A model generated the notes under the pieces. That model saw nothing but the letters and a program-made list of their open reading frames with translations. It was not told the DNA's origin and ran no database searches. Shown in pieces: positions 8,168-15,655 of a DNA stretch of 58,733 nucleotides. The position numbers were made by a program, and so were the translations under genes. Within the stretch, counting starts at the first letter, position 1. Every line of letters begins with the position of its first letter. This DNA comes from JAGMES01 sp023128035 (GTDB taxonomy: Bacteria; Bacillota; Halanaerobiia; DY22613): positions 1 through 58,733 of the forward strand of contig DAOVRZ010000023.1 in NCBI GenBank assembly GCA_030627905.1, read 5' to 3'.

Positions 8168-9187
8168 ATGAGAAAAGTAGCAGTTGAAGATGCAATAGGT
8201 ATGATTATTGGACATGATATGACTCAGATGATTCCTGGAAAATTTAAGGGTCCTAGATTTAAAAAAGGCCATGTCGTTCGTGAAGAAGATATTAAGGTTC
8301 TAAAAAGTATGGGAAAAGATCATATTTATATTTTAGAATTAGAAGAAGGGATTCTTCATGAGAATGATGCAGCAATTCTAATTGCTAAAGCAACAGCAGG
8401 CAAAGGGCTTAAATTAACTGATCCTTCTGAAGGAAAGGTAAACTATGTTGCAGAATTTCCAGGGATGCTGGAGATTGATTTAAAACGATTGGAAGAGATA
8501 AATGGGATTGATGATATCGTCTTAGCCACTATGCATTCAGGAACTATGGTTAAAGCTGGTAGAATTGTTGCAGGTACTAGAGTAAACCCTCTAGTGATTC
8601 CAGAAGAACCTATTCAACAGGTTGAAGAAGTGGCAGAAAGAGGAGATAAGTTAATTAATATTATACCTATTAAGCCATTAAAAATTGGTATTGTAATTAC
8701 TGGAAATGAAGTTTATTATGGGCGGATTGAGGATAAATTTGCTTCTGCTATGGAAAGTAAAATGAAGGAGTATGGGGTAGAGATGCTTGAACTAGTTTTA
8801 GCTCCTGACGATCCTGATAAGATTTGTGAGGCTATATTGGCTCATAAGGCTGCTGGTGCTGATGTAGTGATAACAGGTGGTGGAATGTCCGTAGACCCAG
8901 ATGACGTTACTCCAGAAGGAATACGCCGTACTGGAGCAGAGGTTATCAAATATGGGGCATCAGTATTACCAGGATCGATGTTTATGATGGCATATTTGGG
9001 TGATACACCTGTCATCGGATTACCAGCATGTGCTATGTATCATAAAATTACTAGTTTTGACCTTGTATTCCCATTGATCTTAGTAGGTAAGAGGGTTCAG
9101 AGAAAAGATATTGTTAGACTTGGACATGGTGGGCTTTGTTTGAGATGTGAAGTATGTCATTATCCAGTATGTCCGTTGGGGAAATAA
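8168..9187 (+). CDS. Molybdopterin-binding protein (MoeA/MogA-like domain) with Cys-rich tail
   Basis: The central and C-terminal part carries the MoCF-binding fold: IGIVITGNEVYYGRI near residue 178, GADVVITGGGMSVDPDDVTP near 240 and GTPVIGLPA-like DTPVIGLPACA near 278. Proteins like this are found with xdhC/mocA/yqeB and probably handle molybdopterin or Mo insertion. The tail ends with four cysteines at residues 324, 327, 330 and 335 (CLRCEVCHYPVC), suited to metal or FeS binding. It lacks the full MoeA domain set, so I do not name it MoeA. It is last in the operon before a terminator. Confidence 0.8.
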   Translation: MRKVAVEDAIGMIIGHDMTQMIPGKFKGPRFKKGHVVREEDIKVLKSMGKDHIYILELEEGILHENDAAILIAKATAGKGLKLTDPSEGKVNYVAEFPGMLEIDLKRLEEINGIDDIVLATMHSGTMVKAGRIVAGTRVNPLVIPEEPIQQVEEVAERGDKLINIIPIKPLKIGIVITGNEVYYGRIEDKFASAMESKMKEYGVEMLELVLAPDDPDKICEAILAHKAAGADVVITGGGMSVDPDDVTPEGIRRTGAEVIKYGASVLPGSMFMMAYLGDTPVIGLPACAMYHKITSFDLVFPLILVGKRVQRKDIVRLGHGGLCLRCEVCHYPVCPLGK

Positions 9188-9220
9188 TAATTAAGAGTTA
9201 AGAATTATAGGTTTATAAAA

Positions 9221-9253
9221 AACTCTCGTTCTGGAGTGAACGAGAGTTTTTTT
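9221..9253. terminator. Bidirectional intrinsic terminator
   Basis: AACTCTCGTTC (9221-9231) and GAACGAGAGTT (9238-9248) form an 11-bp stem with a 6-nt loop, with A residues before and T residues after. It can serve both the plus-strand molybdopterin operon and the convergent uracil permease gene. Confidence 0.92.
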
Positions 9254-9254
9254 G

Positions 9255-10493
9255 TTATGCAGAGATTTCTTCTTTTATGTTTGTGGTTTGTTTTGATTGA
9301 GGAAGAATTAAATTTAGCAAAATTCCTACGATGGCCGCTAAGCCCATGCCACCAAACTCTAAACCTTCTTTAATTGGGATAGCAAGTCCACTTATACCGA
9401 AAACTAAGATGGTGGAGACAATCACGAGATTTCTTGTAGCGCTTAAATCTATTGAGTTTTCAATTAAGGTTCTCATACCGATAGAAGCGATCATTCCGAA
9501 GAGGAGAATTACTATTCCGCCCATAACAGCTGTAGGAATTGTTTGAATAAAGGCTCCTACTTTTGGAATGAAGCTTAAAATCAGTACTATAATTGCGGCA
9601 ATTTGAACAACGATTGGGTTATATACTTTTGTGATAGCTAGAACGCCAATATTCTCACCATAAGTTGTGTTAGGAGGTCCACCAAAGATGCCTGCCAGAG
9701 CAGTTGCAATTCCATCTCCTAAAAGAGTTCTATGAAGTCCAGGGTCTTTGATAAAATTCTTGCCTGTTGTCTTACCAAGAGCCAACACATCACCAAGATG
9801 TTCTACCATAGTTACGATAGCAATTGGAGCAATTAAAGCTATTGCACCTAGATTTGCACCGATTTTAGAAACATTAAGGAAAGTAAAGTTAGGTGCAGCA
9901 AGCCAGGTTGCATTTTGAATTTGAGTAAAATCAACTAGTCCAAAAATCATAGAGACGATATAACCAGAAACAATACCGATAAGTATTGGAATAATTTTAA
10001 AGATTCCTTTTGCAAAGATGCTGATTCCAATTGTGACTGCAAGCGTAAAGAAAGCAATCTTTAGATTGGCGGATGCCATATCCTTAGCTACAGGAGCTAA
10101 TCCCAATCCAATAACGATGATTACTGGGCCAACAACCACAGGTGGAAGAAATCTATTGATAAAGTTCACACCGATAACTTTAATTAAAGTTGCCATTGCT
10201 ATATATACCAAACCTGCAATTATACATCCCAACATAGCACCTTGTACTCCAAAAGCAGTTGATGCTGCAGTAATTGGAGCAATAAAAGCGAAAGATGATC
10301 CTAAATAAGCGGGTACTTTTCCACCTGTTATTAATTGGAATAATAATGTACCTACTGCAGATGTAAAAAGTGCTACACCTGGGTCAAGTCCTGTTAATCT
10401 AGGCACGAGAATTGTTGCTCCAAACATTGCAAAGAGGTGTTGAACTCCCAAAATAAGCATTTTTGGTCTAGTTAATTCCTTACTTCTTTCCAT
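9255..10493 (-). CDS. uraA: Uracil permease (UraA/PyrP, NAT/NCS2 family)
   Basis: This is a proton-coupled uracil importer. The protein has about 412 residues and 14 predicted hydrophobic segments. Visible signatures are LGVQHLFAMFGATILVP near the start, TGGKVPAYLGSSFAFIAP and the NAT motif region MVEHLGDVLALG plus FGGPPNTTYGENIGV. Xanthine and uracil carriers look similar, but the PyrR-type leader upstream supports uracil. ATG 10493 is preferred because AAAGG lies 9 nt before it; the ATG at 10502 abuts that site. It is a single-gene unit ending at the shared terminator. Confidence 0.93.
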   Translation of the reverse strand: MERSKELTRPKMLILGVQHLFAMFGATILVPRLTGLDPGVALFTSAVGTLLFQLITGGKVPAYLGSSFAFIAPITAASTAFGVQGAMLGCIIAGLVYIAMATLIKVIGVNFINRFLPPVVVGPVIIVIGLGLAPVAKDMASANLKIAFFTLAVTIGISIFAKGIFKIIPILIGIVSGYIVSMIFGLVDFTQIQNATWLAAPNFTFLNVSKIGANLGAIALIAPIAIVTMVEHLGDVLALGKTTGKNFIKDPGLHRTLLGDGIATALAGIFGGPPNTTYGENIGVLAITKVYNPIVVQIAAIIVLILSFIPKVGAFIQTIPTAVMGGIVILLFGMIASIGMRTLIENSIDLSATRNLVIVSTILVFGISGLAIPIKEGLEFGGMGLAAIVGILLNLILPQSKQTTNIKEEISA

Positions 10494-10566
10494 TTTATTC
10501 ATCCTTTCTCTGGGTGTTTGTTCGTCTTTGACGATTAGCCATTGGCGATGGGATAAAACAGCCCAT

Positions 10567-10680
10567 AAAAAAACCCTCTGCTATGAGCAGAAGGTTGATA
10601 TCCTTAGTCACCCCATATTAATACATTAGGGGTATACTGTTAAGATTATTTCCCTTTCTGGCCTCACAGGACCAACTTAA
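10567..10680 (-). promoter_or_regulatory. PyrR-type attenuator in the uraA leader
   Basis: Read on the minus strand, the leader holds GGUCCUGUGAGGCC (10673-10660), which fits the PyrR binding loop core UCCNGNGAGG. It is followed by a segment able to form an antiterminator and by an intrinsic terminator: ACCTTCTGCTC / GAGCAGAGGGT (10594-10573) then seven T residues. In Bacillus, UMP-bound PyrR stabilises the anti-antiterminator, so the terminator forms when pyrimidines are plentiful. The pyrR gene itself is not in the window. Confidence 0.88.
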
Positions 10681-10700
10681 AGGCTGTATTATCAATTATT

Positions 10701-10729
10701 ATTTTAGCAGAAATTTACTCATTCGTCAA
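10701..10729 (-). promoter_or_regulatory. Sigma-A promoter of uraA
   Basis: On the minus strand TTGACG (10729-10724) and TAAAAT (10706-10701) are separated by 17 nt. Transcription would start just before the PyrR loop. Confidence 0.75.
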
Positions 10730-10791
10730 GTATATTTTTAAAATAATAAAATACTTTTTGTGGGCTAATCATTAAATAAATACGATTTTTT

Positions 10792-10820
10792 TTGTAAATT
10801 TTATCTGTTTGAGATATAAT
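10792..10820 (+). promoter_or_regulatory. Sigma-A promoter of the P-loop/Asp23-like gene
   Basis: TTGTAA (10792-10797) and a perfect TATAAT (10815-10820) are 17 nt apart, 35 nt before the ATG at 10856. The promoter is divergent from that of uraA. Confidence 0.7.
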
Positions 10821-10855
10821 AGAAGCAGAAATATAATGTAGTGTGGAGGTAGCTT

Positions 10856-11668
10856 ATGAAAGTATATGCATTAGTTGGACCTAGTGGAACTGGGAAGAGT
10901 CATAGGGCACTTTTAGTAGCCCATAAATATAATATACCTTTGATCGTAGATGATGGACTTTTGATCAAAGGAAATAAAATTCTTGCGGGTAGTTCTGCAA
11001 AACGTGAAGCTAGCAAAATAGCAGCTGTTAGGCGAGCAATTTTTATTCACAAAGATCATTCTGCAGAAGTGCGTAATGTTTTAGATACTTTACCTGATCA
11101 AAAAATTTTGATTTTGGGCACATCAATAAATATGGTTGAAAGAATCCTTAAAGAATTGGAACTATCAAAAATTGATCAGATTGTAAATATTGAAGATATT
11201 GCTACAGAAGAAGAGATCAAGATTGCTCAGCAGAAGAGACTTGGTGAAGGAAAACATGTTATACCTGTTCCCACCATTGAGGTTAAGCCTAAATTTTCAG
11301 GATATCTAATGGAATCTTTAGAACTGATGTTCAGGATTAAAGATAAACCAACTTCAGCTGAAAAAACCATTGTTCGTCCAAAGTTTAGTTATTATGGTAA
11401 ACTTTTAATTCATGACAATGTTATCAGTCAATTGATAAACCATGGTATTTTATCTCATTCTGCTATTACTCGCACTACTCGTTTAGATACTGTTAAGACC
11501 GAAGAAGGGTTACGTATTTCAGCAAGTATAGAAGCTATATACGGTTATTCTTTGCAAACTATAGGAAAAGAGGTTCAAGAACAAATAAAAACAATAGTAG
11601 AAAGTTGTACGGGATTGAATATTCTGGAGGTGAATTTAGAATTTGTGATGCTTCGAGTACTAAGATAA
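10856..11668 (+). CDS. P-loop ATPase with C-terminal Asp23/Gls24-like domain
   Basis: The first residues, VGPSGTGKSHRA, are a Walker A loop; VDDGLLIKGNKIL follows, and LILGTS near residue 84 resembles a strand ahead of a sensor. The last ~80 residues (from LLIHDNVIS) end in GLRISASIEAIYGYSLQTIG and a TGLNILEVNLEFVML stretch, like the Asp23/Gls24 envelope-stress fold. I infer a cytoplasmic ATPase fused to an Asp23-like module; its function is not known to me. It has AGTGTGGAGGT as ribosome site and is monocistronic, with a terminator after it. Confidence 0.65.
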   Translation: MKVYALVGPSGTGKSHRALLVAHKYNIPLIVDDGLLIKGNKILAGSSAKREASKIAAVRRAIFIHKDHSAEVRNVLDTLPDQKILILGTSINMVERILKELELSKIDQIVNIEDIATEEEIKIAQQKRLGEGKHVIPVPTIEVKPKFSGYLMESLELMFRIKDKPTSAEKTIVRPKFSYYGKLLIHDNVISQLINHGILSHSAITRTTRLDTVKTEEGLRISASIEAIYGYSLQTIGKEVQEQIKTIVESCTGLNILEVNLEFVMLRVLR

Positions 11669-11770
11669 ATATTCATCCATGAATTTAAATAGTATTTAAA
11701 ATATTCTCTAACGATTTCCTTCAAATAGAGTCAAAGAGACCAAATAAAAGATTTATAAAGTAATTTTTTT

Positions 11771-11802
11771 AAAAAAAGGGTACAATAGTATCCTTTTTTT
11801 TA
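11771..11802. terminator. Intrinsic terminator
   Basis: AAAAAAAGGGTA (11771-11782) pairs with TATCCTTTTTTT (11789-11800) around a caatag loop. A T tract also lies on the other side, so it could act in both directions. Confidence 0.8.
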
Positions 11803-11832
11803 AGTTTAATTAAAATAAAAGGAGGAATTTCT

Positions 11833-11949
11833 TTGTTGACATTGAATAATTATAATATCATGCATAATATGAATTTTTGGAGAATTGAAAGGAATGGTGA
11901 GAGGAATGCAAAAAATCATAACCATTGCTTTAGGTGGCAATGCAATTAA
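11833..11949 (+). CDS. Possible small leader ORF overlapping the arcC start
   Basis: A strong ribosome site (AAAAGGAGG, ending 11825) precedes TTG 11833 by 7 nt. The frame runs 38 codons to TAA 11949, past the arcC start in a different frame. The peptide is rich in Asn, His and Trp. The good ribosome site has no other gene to serve, since arcC begins about 80 nt later. It may be a translated leader that couples to arcC, or a ribosome site left from an older start. Confidence 0.28.
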   Translation: MLTLNNYNIMHNMNFWRIERNGERNAKNHNHCFRWQCN

Positions 11950-12850
11950 AAAGCCTGGGCAAAAAGGCACACCAGAAGAACAATTTGTGAATGTACAAAA
12001 TACAACTCGTCAAATTGTGAAAATGATCAAAAATGGTCATAAAATTATTGTAACTCATGGTAATGGTCCACAGGTTGGATCTATTTTAATTCAGCAAGAG
12101 GCAGGTAGTAAACAAGTTCCACCGATGACTCTAGACATTTGTGGATCTCAAACTCAGGGCCAGATTGGGTATATGGTTCAGCAATCGTTAGGTAATGATA
12201 TGAGACATGTTGATATCAACAAAACAGTTGTATCTTTAGTTACACAAGTTTTAGTAGACAAAGATGATGAGGCTTTTAAAAATCCACGTAAACCAGTAGG
12301 GCCATTCTTTGATGTGGAACACGCGAAAAAGATGATGGATGAAAAAGGCGAAACCTGGATTGAAGATGCAGGACGTGGATGGCGTAAAGTAGTTGCTTCT
12401 CCAGTTCCAAAAGGTATCATGGAGATTGAAGCGATCAAAACATTGGTTGATGCAGGTTTTGTTGTTGTTGCGTCTGGTGGTGGAGGAATTCCTGTTATTG
12501 ATAATGGTAATGGTACATATACAGGGGTTGAAGCTGTTATAGATAAGGATTGTGCTGGAGAGCTTTTAGCAGAAAGAGTAAATGCAAATGTATTGATGAT
12601 CTTGACTGATGTATCTTATGCTGCTGTTCACTATGGTACTCCAGAACAGAAAAATATAGAGACTGTAAAATTATCTGAAATGAAAAAATATTTTGATGAA
12701 GGTCATTTTAAAGCTGGAAGTATGGGGCCAAAAGTTGCTTCCGCTATCAAATTTGTTGAAAATGGTGGGGAGATGGCAATTATTTCATCATTGGAAAATG
12801 CTCTTGACGCATTAGAAAATGGCAAAGGAACAGTTATTATTCCTGATTAG
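11906..12850 (+). CDS. arcC: Carbamate kinase
   Basis: Carbamate kinase makes ATP from carbamoyl phosphate and ADP, usually as the last step of arginine deiminase or agmatine/purine fermentation. The amino-acid kinase fold is clear: ITIALGGNAIKKPGQKG at the start, VTHGNGPQVGSIL near residue 48, ASGGGGIPVI near 193 and AVIDKDCAGELLA after it. The ~314 residues match ArcC. ATG 11906 gives the usual MxKIxxALGGNA start; in-frame TTG 11885 and ATG 11894 are alternatives with equally weak ribosome sites. arcA and arcB are absent here, so the carbamoyl-phosphate source is not shown. Confidence 0.94.
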   Translation: MQKIITIALGGNAIKKPGQKGTPEEQFVNVQNTTRQIVKMIKNGHKIIVTHGNGPQVGSILIQQEAGSKQVPPMTLDICGSQTQGQIGYMVQQSLGNDMRHVDINKTVVSLVTQVLVDKDDEAFKNPRKPVGPFFDVEHAKKMMDEKGETWIEDAGRGWRKVVASPVPKGIMEIEAIKTLVDAGFVVVASGGGGIPVIDNGNGTYTGVEAVIDKDCAGELLAERVNANVLMILTDVSYAAVHYGTPEQKNIETVKLSEMKKYFDEGHFKAGSMGPKVASAIKFVENGGEMAIISSLENALDALENGKGTVIIPD

Positions 12851-12870
12851 GTGGAATATGTTAGAAATAA

Positions 12871-12926
12871 AAAGATGGCATAAAATTTTGCGAAATTATT
12901 CTACAAAGTTTTATGCCATCTTTTTT
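12871..12926 (+). terminator. Intrinsic terminator after arcC
   Basis: AAAGATGGCATAAAA (12871-12885) pairs with TTTTATGCCATCTTT (12909-12923), followed by T residues. The loop is about 23 nt. Confidence 0.88.
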
Positions 12927-12979
12927 GATTGTAAAATCTCTAGTGTTTATAAGATTAGATAAGCCATCCAGAACAGCAC

Positions 12980-13129
12980 TATCCACTGGTTTTCTGTGGA
13001 TAAGTGAACAAAAACCTGTGGATAATGTGGATAACTATGAGGAAAACTGATGTTTCCAACATCGAGACTGTTAATTAGTTGTTAAAAAGTTGTGAAGTAT
13101 TCCTATAAATTAGCTTTACCTGTGGATAA
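12980..13129 (-). promoter_or_regulatory. Cluster of four perfect DnaA boxes
   Basis: The perfect box TTATCCACA occurs four times on the minus strand (as tgtggataa on plus): 12995-13003, 13017-13025, 13026-13034 (immediately adjacent to the previous one) and 13121-13129. A weaker box-like ctatccact lies at 12979-12987. All perfect boxes share one orientation. An AT-rich stretch follows at about 13140-13200. No dnaA or dnaN gene is nearby. It may be a DnaA titration or regulatory site, or part of an origin. Confidence 0.8.
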
Positions 13130-13225
13130 CTTTTTAGTTCGATGTTTAGTTGAATTTTTTAAAAGAAAATTTTTGTAGAAAAAAGGATTTTTCAGTGGTA
13201 TGGAGAATATATTAAAAGAAACTTA

Positions 13226-13241
13226 ACGCAAGGGCTTGCGT
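13226..13241. promoter_or_regulatory. LacI-family operator 1
   Basis: ACGCAAGGGCTTGCGT is a near-perfect palindrome of the LacI/CcpA-like type with central CG-rich half-sites. It lies 53 nt before the regulator start and one near-identical copy follows 34 bp downstream. Confidence 0.85.
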
Positions 13242-13259
13242 AATTTTTTTAGCCCATTA

Positions 13260-13275
13260 ACTCAAGCGCTTGCGT
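13260..13275. promoter_or_regulatory. LacI-family operator 2
   Basis: ACTCAAGCGCTTGCGT has the central CAAGCGCTTG palindrome. Its centre is 34 bp from operator 1, about three helical turns, suited to binding of two dimers on one DNA face. It lies 19 nt before the lacI-type gene, so autoregulation is likely. Confidence 0.87.
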
Positions 13276-13294
13276 TTTAAAGGGAGGAAACAGG

Positions 13295-14287
13295 ATGCCG
13301 TGGACAATGAAAGATATTGCCAGTATGTTAGGCGTTTCTGAATCTACAGTCTCTAGAGCTATCAATGGTAAATCTGGTGTAGGACAGAAGACACGGCAGA
13401 AAATATTGGATTTAGTTGATAAGTATAATTTTCAACCTAATTCTTTAGCAAAAGGACTTGCTTCAAAACAAACTTGCACTTTAGGGCTGATTCTCCCTGA
13501 TATAACTGATCTTCATCAAACCTTAATTGTAAAGGGAATAGAAGAGAGAGCAAGTGAGTTAGGTTATCATTTGATTCTTGCCAATACAGGCCGTTCTCGG
13601 GATAAGGAGATGAGTTATTTAGCTTTATTTCAGCAAAATTGGGTAGATGGGATTGTTGTGGTAGAAGGTTCTTTGGCAGAAGTTGATATCCTTAAACTTG
13701 GGTTAAATAAGTATCCTTTGGTGTTAGTTAACAGGTTGTTAGAGGAGTTGACTTTACCAACTCTCCTTGTAGACCATCAATATGGCGCAAAGATAGCAAT
13801 TAATCATCTAATCGATAAGGGTCATCAGTGTATTGGATTGCTAATAGGTTCTTTAGATGATTTGGTTAATTATCAACTTTATGAAGGATATCAGGAAGCA
13901 TTGCTAGATGCTGGGTTTTCGTCGAAAGATTTTATGTTAGTTGAAGTCCAGAACTCTCACTCAGGTGGATATAAAGGTTTTCTTCAATTCTTAAAGAAAG
14001 AGGAATTACCTACTGCTATTTTTGCTGCAGGGGATTTAATAGCTGTAGGGGTAGTGGAAGCCATTAAAATGGGTGGCTATTTGATTCCTGAAGAGATTGC
14101 TGTTGTATGTTATGGTGATACTAAGATTTCTCAGATTATTCACCCACCTTTGACATCAGTAAAAATTCCTTTGGATCAACTAGGTAAGAGAGCAATCGAT
14201 CAATTGGTTAAGGTAATTCAAAAAGCTGAAATAGATGAACCTTTTGAAGTAGTGTTTCCTAAATTAGTTCAAAGAAAATCAACATAA
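13295..14287 (+). CDS. LacI-family transcriptional regulator
   Basis: The N-terminal helix-turn-helix reads MKDIASMLGVSESTVSRAINGKSGV (family motif; first residues 4 on), with the hinge FQPNSLAKGLASK near residue 47. The remaining ~270 residues are a periplasmic-binding-like sensor (LGLILPDITD, GIVVVEG, GHQCIGLL, AIFAAGDLIAVG). 330 residues is typical. AGGGAGG precedes the ATG. Two operators lie in its own leader and an MsmX-type sugar ATPase follows 31 nt later, so a sugar-linked autoregulated unit is inferred; the effector is unknown. Confidence 0.92.
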   Translation: MPWTMKDIASMLGVSESTVSRAINGKSGVGQKTRQKILDLVDKYNFQPNSLAKGLASKQTCTLGLILPDITDLHQTLIVKGIEERASELGYHLILANTGRSRDKEMSYLALFQQNWVDGIVVVEGSLAEVDILKLGLNKYPLVLVNRLLEELTLPTLLVDHQYGAKIAINHLIDKGHQCIGLLIGSLDDLVNYQLYEGYQEALLDAGFSSKDFMLVEVQNSHSGGYKGFLQFLKKEELPTAIFAAGDLIAVGVVEAIKMGGYLIPEEIAVVCYGDTKISQIIHPPLTSVKIPLDQLGKRAIDQLVKVIQKAEIDEPFEVVFPKLVQRKST

Positions 14288-14318
14288 ATTTAAAAAACTA
14301 TTAGGAGGTTTTAGTGAA

Positions 14319-15431
14319 ATGGCTGAAGTAACATTAAAAAATGTAACAAAACGATATGGTGATGTAGAAGCAGTAAAAGGGATTGATTTGGAGATCATTG
14401 ATAAGGAGTTTTTAGTTTTAGTAGGTCCTTCTGGTTGTGGTAAATCTACTACTTTGAGAATGGTTGCCGGTTTGGAAGAGATTACTGATGGTACAATTGA
14501 AATTGGAGATACTGTGGTTAATGATATTCCACCGAAAGATAGAGATATCGCGATGGTATTCCAAAACTATGCTCTCTACCCACATATGGATGTATATAAT
14601 AATATGGCTTTTGGTCTGAAATTGCGTAAGTTTCCTAAAGATGAGATTGAACGTCGTGTAAAAGACGCTGCTCGGATTTTGGGCATTGAAGAGTTATTAA
14701 ATCGTAAGCCAAAACAGTTATCTGGTGGTCAGCGTCAGCGTGTTGCTTTGGGTCGTGCAATCGTTCGTGAACCGAAAGTATTCTTGATGGATGAACCATT
14801 GTCAAACTTAGATGCTAAATTAAGAGTTCAGATGCGTGCTGAGCTTTCCAAATTACATGATCGTTTAAAAACTACCATTATTTACGTAACTCATGACCAG
14901 ACTGAAGCTATGACAATGGGTGATCGGATTGTTGTTCTTAAAGATGGTATTATTCAGCAAGTAGATACTCCATTAAATTTATATAATAAACCAGTAAATG
15001 TGTTCGTAGCTGGTTTTATAGGTTCTCCAGCAATGAACTTCCTGGATGCAGAGATTGTAAAAGAAGGTGAAAACTATTTAGTAGATTGTAAATCCTTCAA
15101 GATTCAAATGCCAGCTGAAAAAGTTAATAATTATCCTAAAGTAAAAGATTACGTTACTAAAAAAGTTCTTTTCGGTATTCGTCCAGAAGATATCTATGAT
15201 GCTGCAGTAACTGATTTTGAAGCAACAGAGCGTAATAGTTTGATTGCACCTGTAGAGGTAGTAGAACCAATGGGTTCTGAAATTTTTCTTTACTTAACAG
15301 TTAACGAACATTCTGTAATAGCACGGGTTGATGCTAACAGTAAAGCAAAAGTTGGAGATACTATTAAAATAGCGGTAAAAACATCTAAAATTCATATCTT
15401 TGATGCAGAAACAGAAGAAATCATTTTCTAG
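14319..15431 (+). CDS. msmX: Sugar ABC importer ATPase (MsmX/UgpC type)
   Basis: This is the ATP-hydrolysing subunit for carbohydrate ABC importers of the MalK/MsmX/UgpC class. Walker A GPSGCGKST, Q-loop VFQNYALYPHM, signature LSGGQRQR, Walker B VFLMDEPLSNLDA and the H-loop VTHDQTEAM are all intact. About 130 C-terminal residues form the OB/TOBE regulatory domain (FGIRPEDI, VEVVEPMGSE). The 370-residue length fits. No permease or binding-protein genes are near, so it probably energises several importers, as MsmX does in Bacillus. It follows the lacI-type gene closely and may share its promoter. Confidence 0.92.
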   Translation: MAEVTLKNVTKRYGDVEAVKGIDLEIIDKEFLVLVGPSGCGKSTTLRMVAGLEEITDGTIEIGDTVVNDIPPKDRDIAMVFQNYALYPHMDVYNNMAFGLKLRKFPKDEIERRVKDAARILGIEELLNRKPKQLSGGQRQRVALGRAIVREPKVFLMDEPLSNLDAKLRVQMRAELSKLHDRLKTTIIYVTHDQTEAMTMGDRIVVLKDGIIQQVDTPLNLYNKPVNVFVAGFIGSPAMNFLDAEIVKEGENYLVDCKSFKIQMPAEKVNNYPKVKDYVTKKVLFGIRPEDIYDAAVTDFEATERNSLIAPVEVVEPMGSEIFLYLTVNEHSVIARVDANSKAKVGDTIKIAVKTSKIHIFDAETEEIIF

Positions 15432-15486
15432 ACAGATACAAAAATTCCGCGAATATAAAATGATGTTATTTAATGGAATTAAAGCT

Positions 15487-15527
15487 AAAGGAATGGTAAT
15501 CTCTATGTGCTATTCCTTTTTTTTTTT
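15487..15527 (+). terminator. Intrinsic terminator after msmX
   Basis: AAAGGAAT (15487-15494) pairs with ATTCCTTT (15512-15519) and is followed by a long T run. The following 120 nt show no clear feature. Confidence 0.85.
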
Positions 15528-15655
15528 TAAAATCTGACATTGTCAACAGGAATTTTTACATAGACCTAGAAATGTATACCATATCTAAAGATATAACTTG
15601 GGATATTTTAGACCAATCACTAAGACGACCAAAAAAGGGAAAGGTGGGGTTTTAA

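Noticed and set aside
9331..10308. Plus-strand open frames opposite uraA
   Set aside because: They are hydrophobic mirror frames of the permease gene, without ribosome sites or family motifs.
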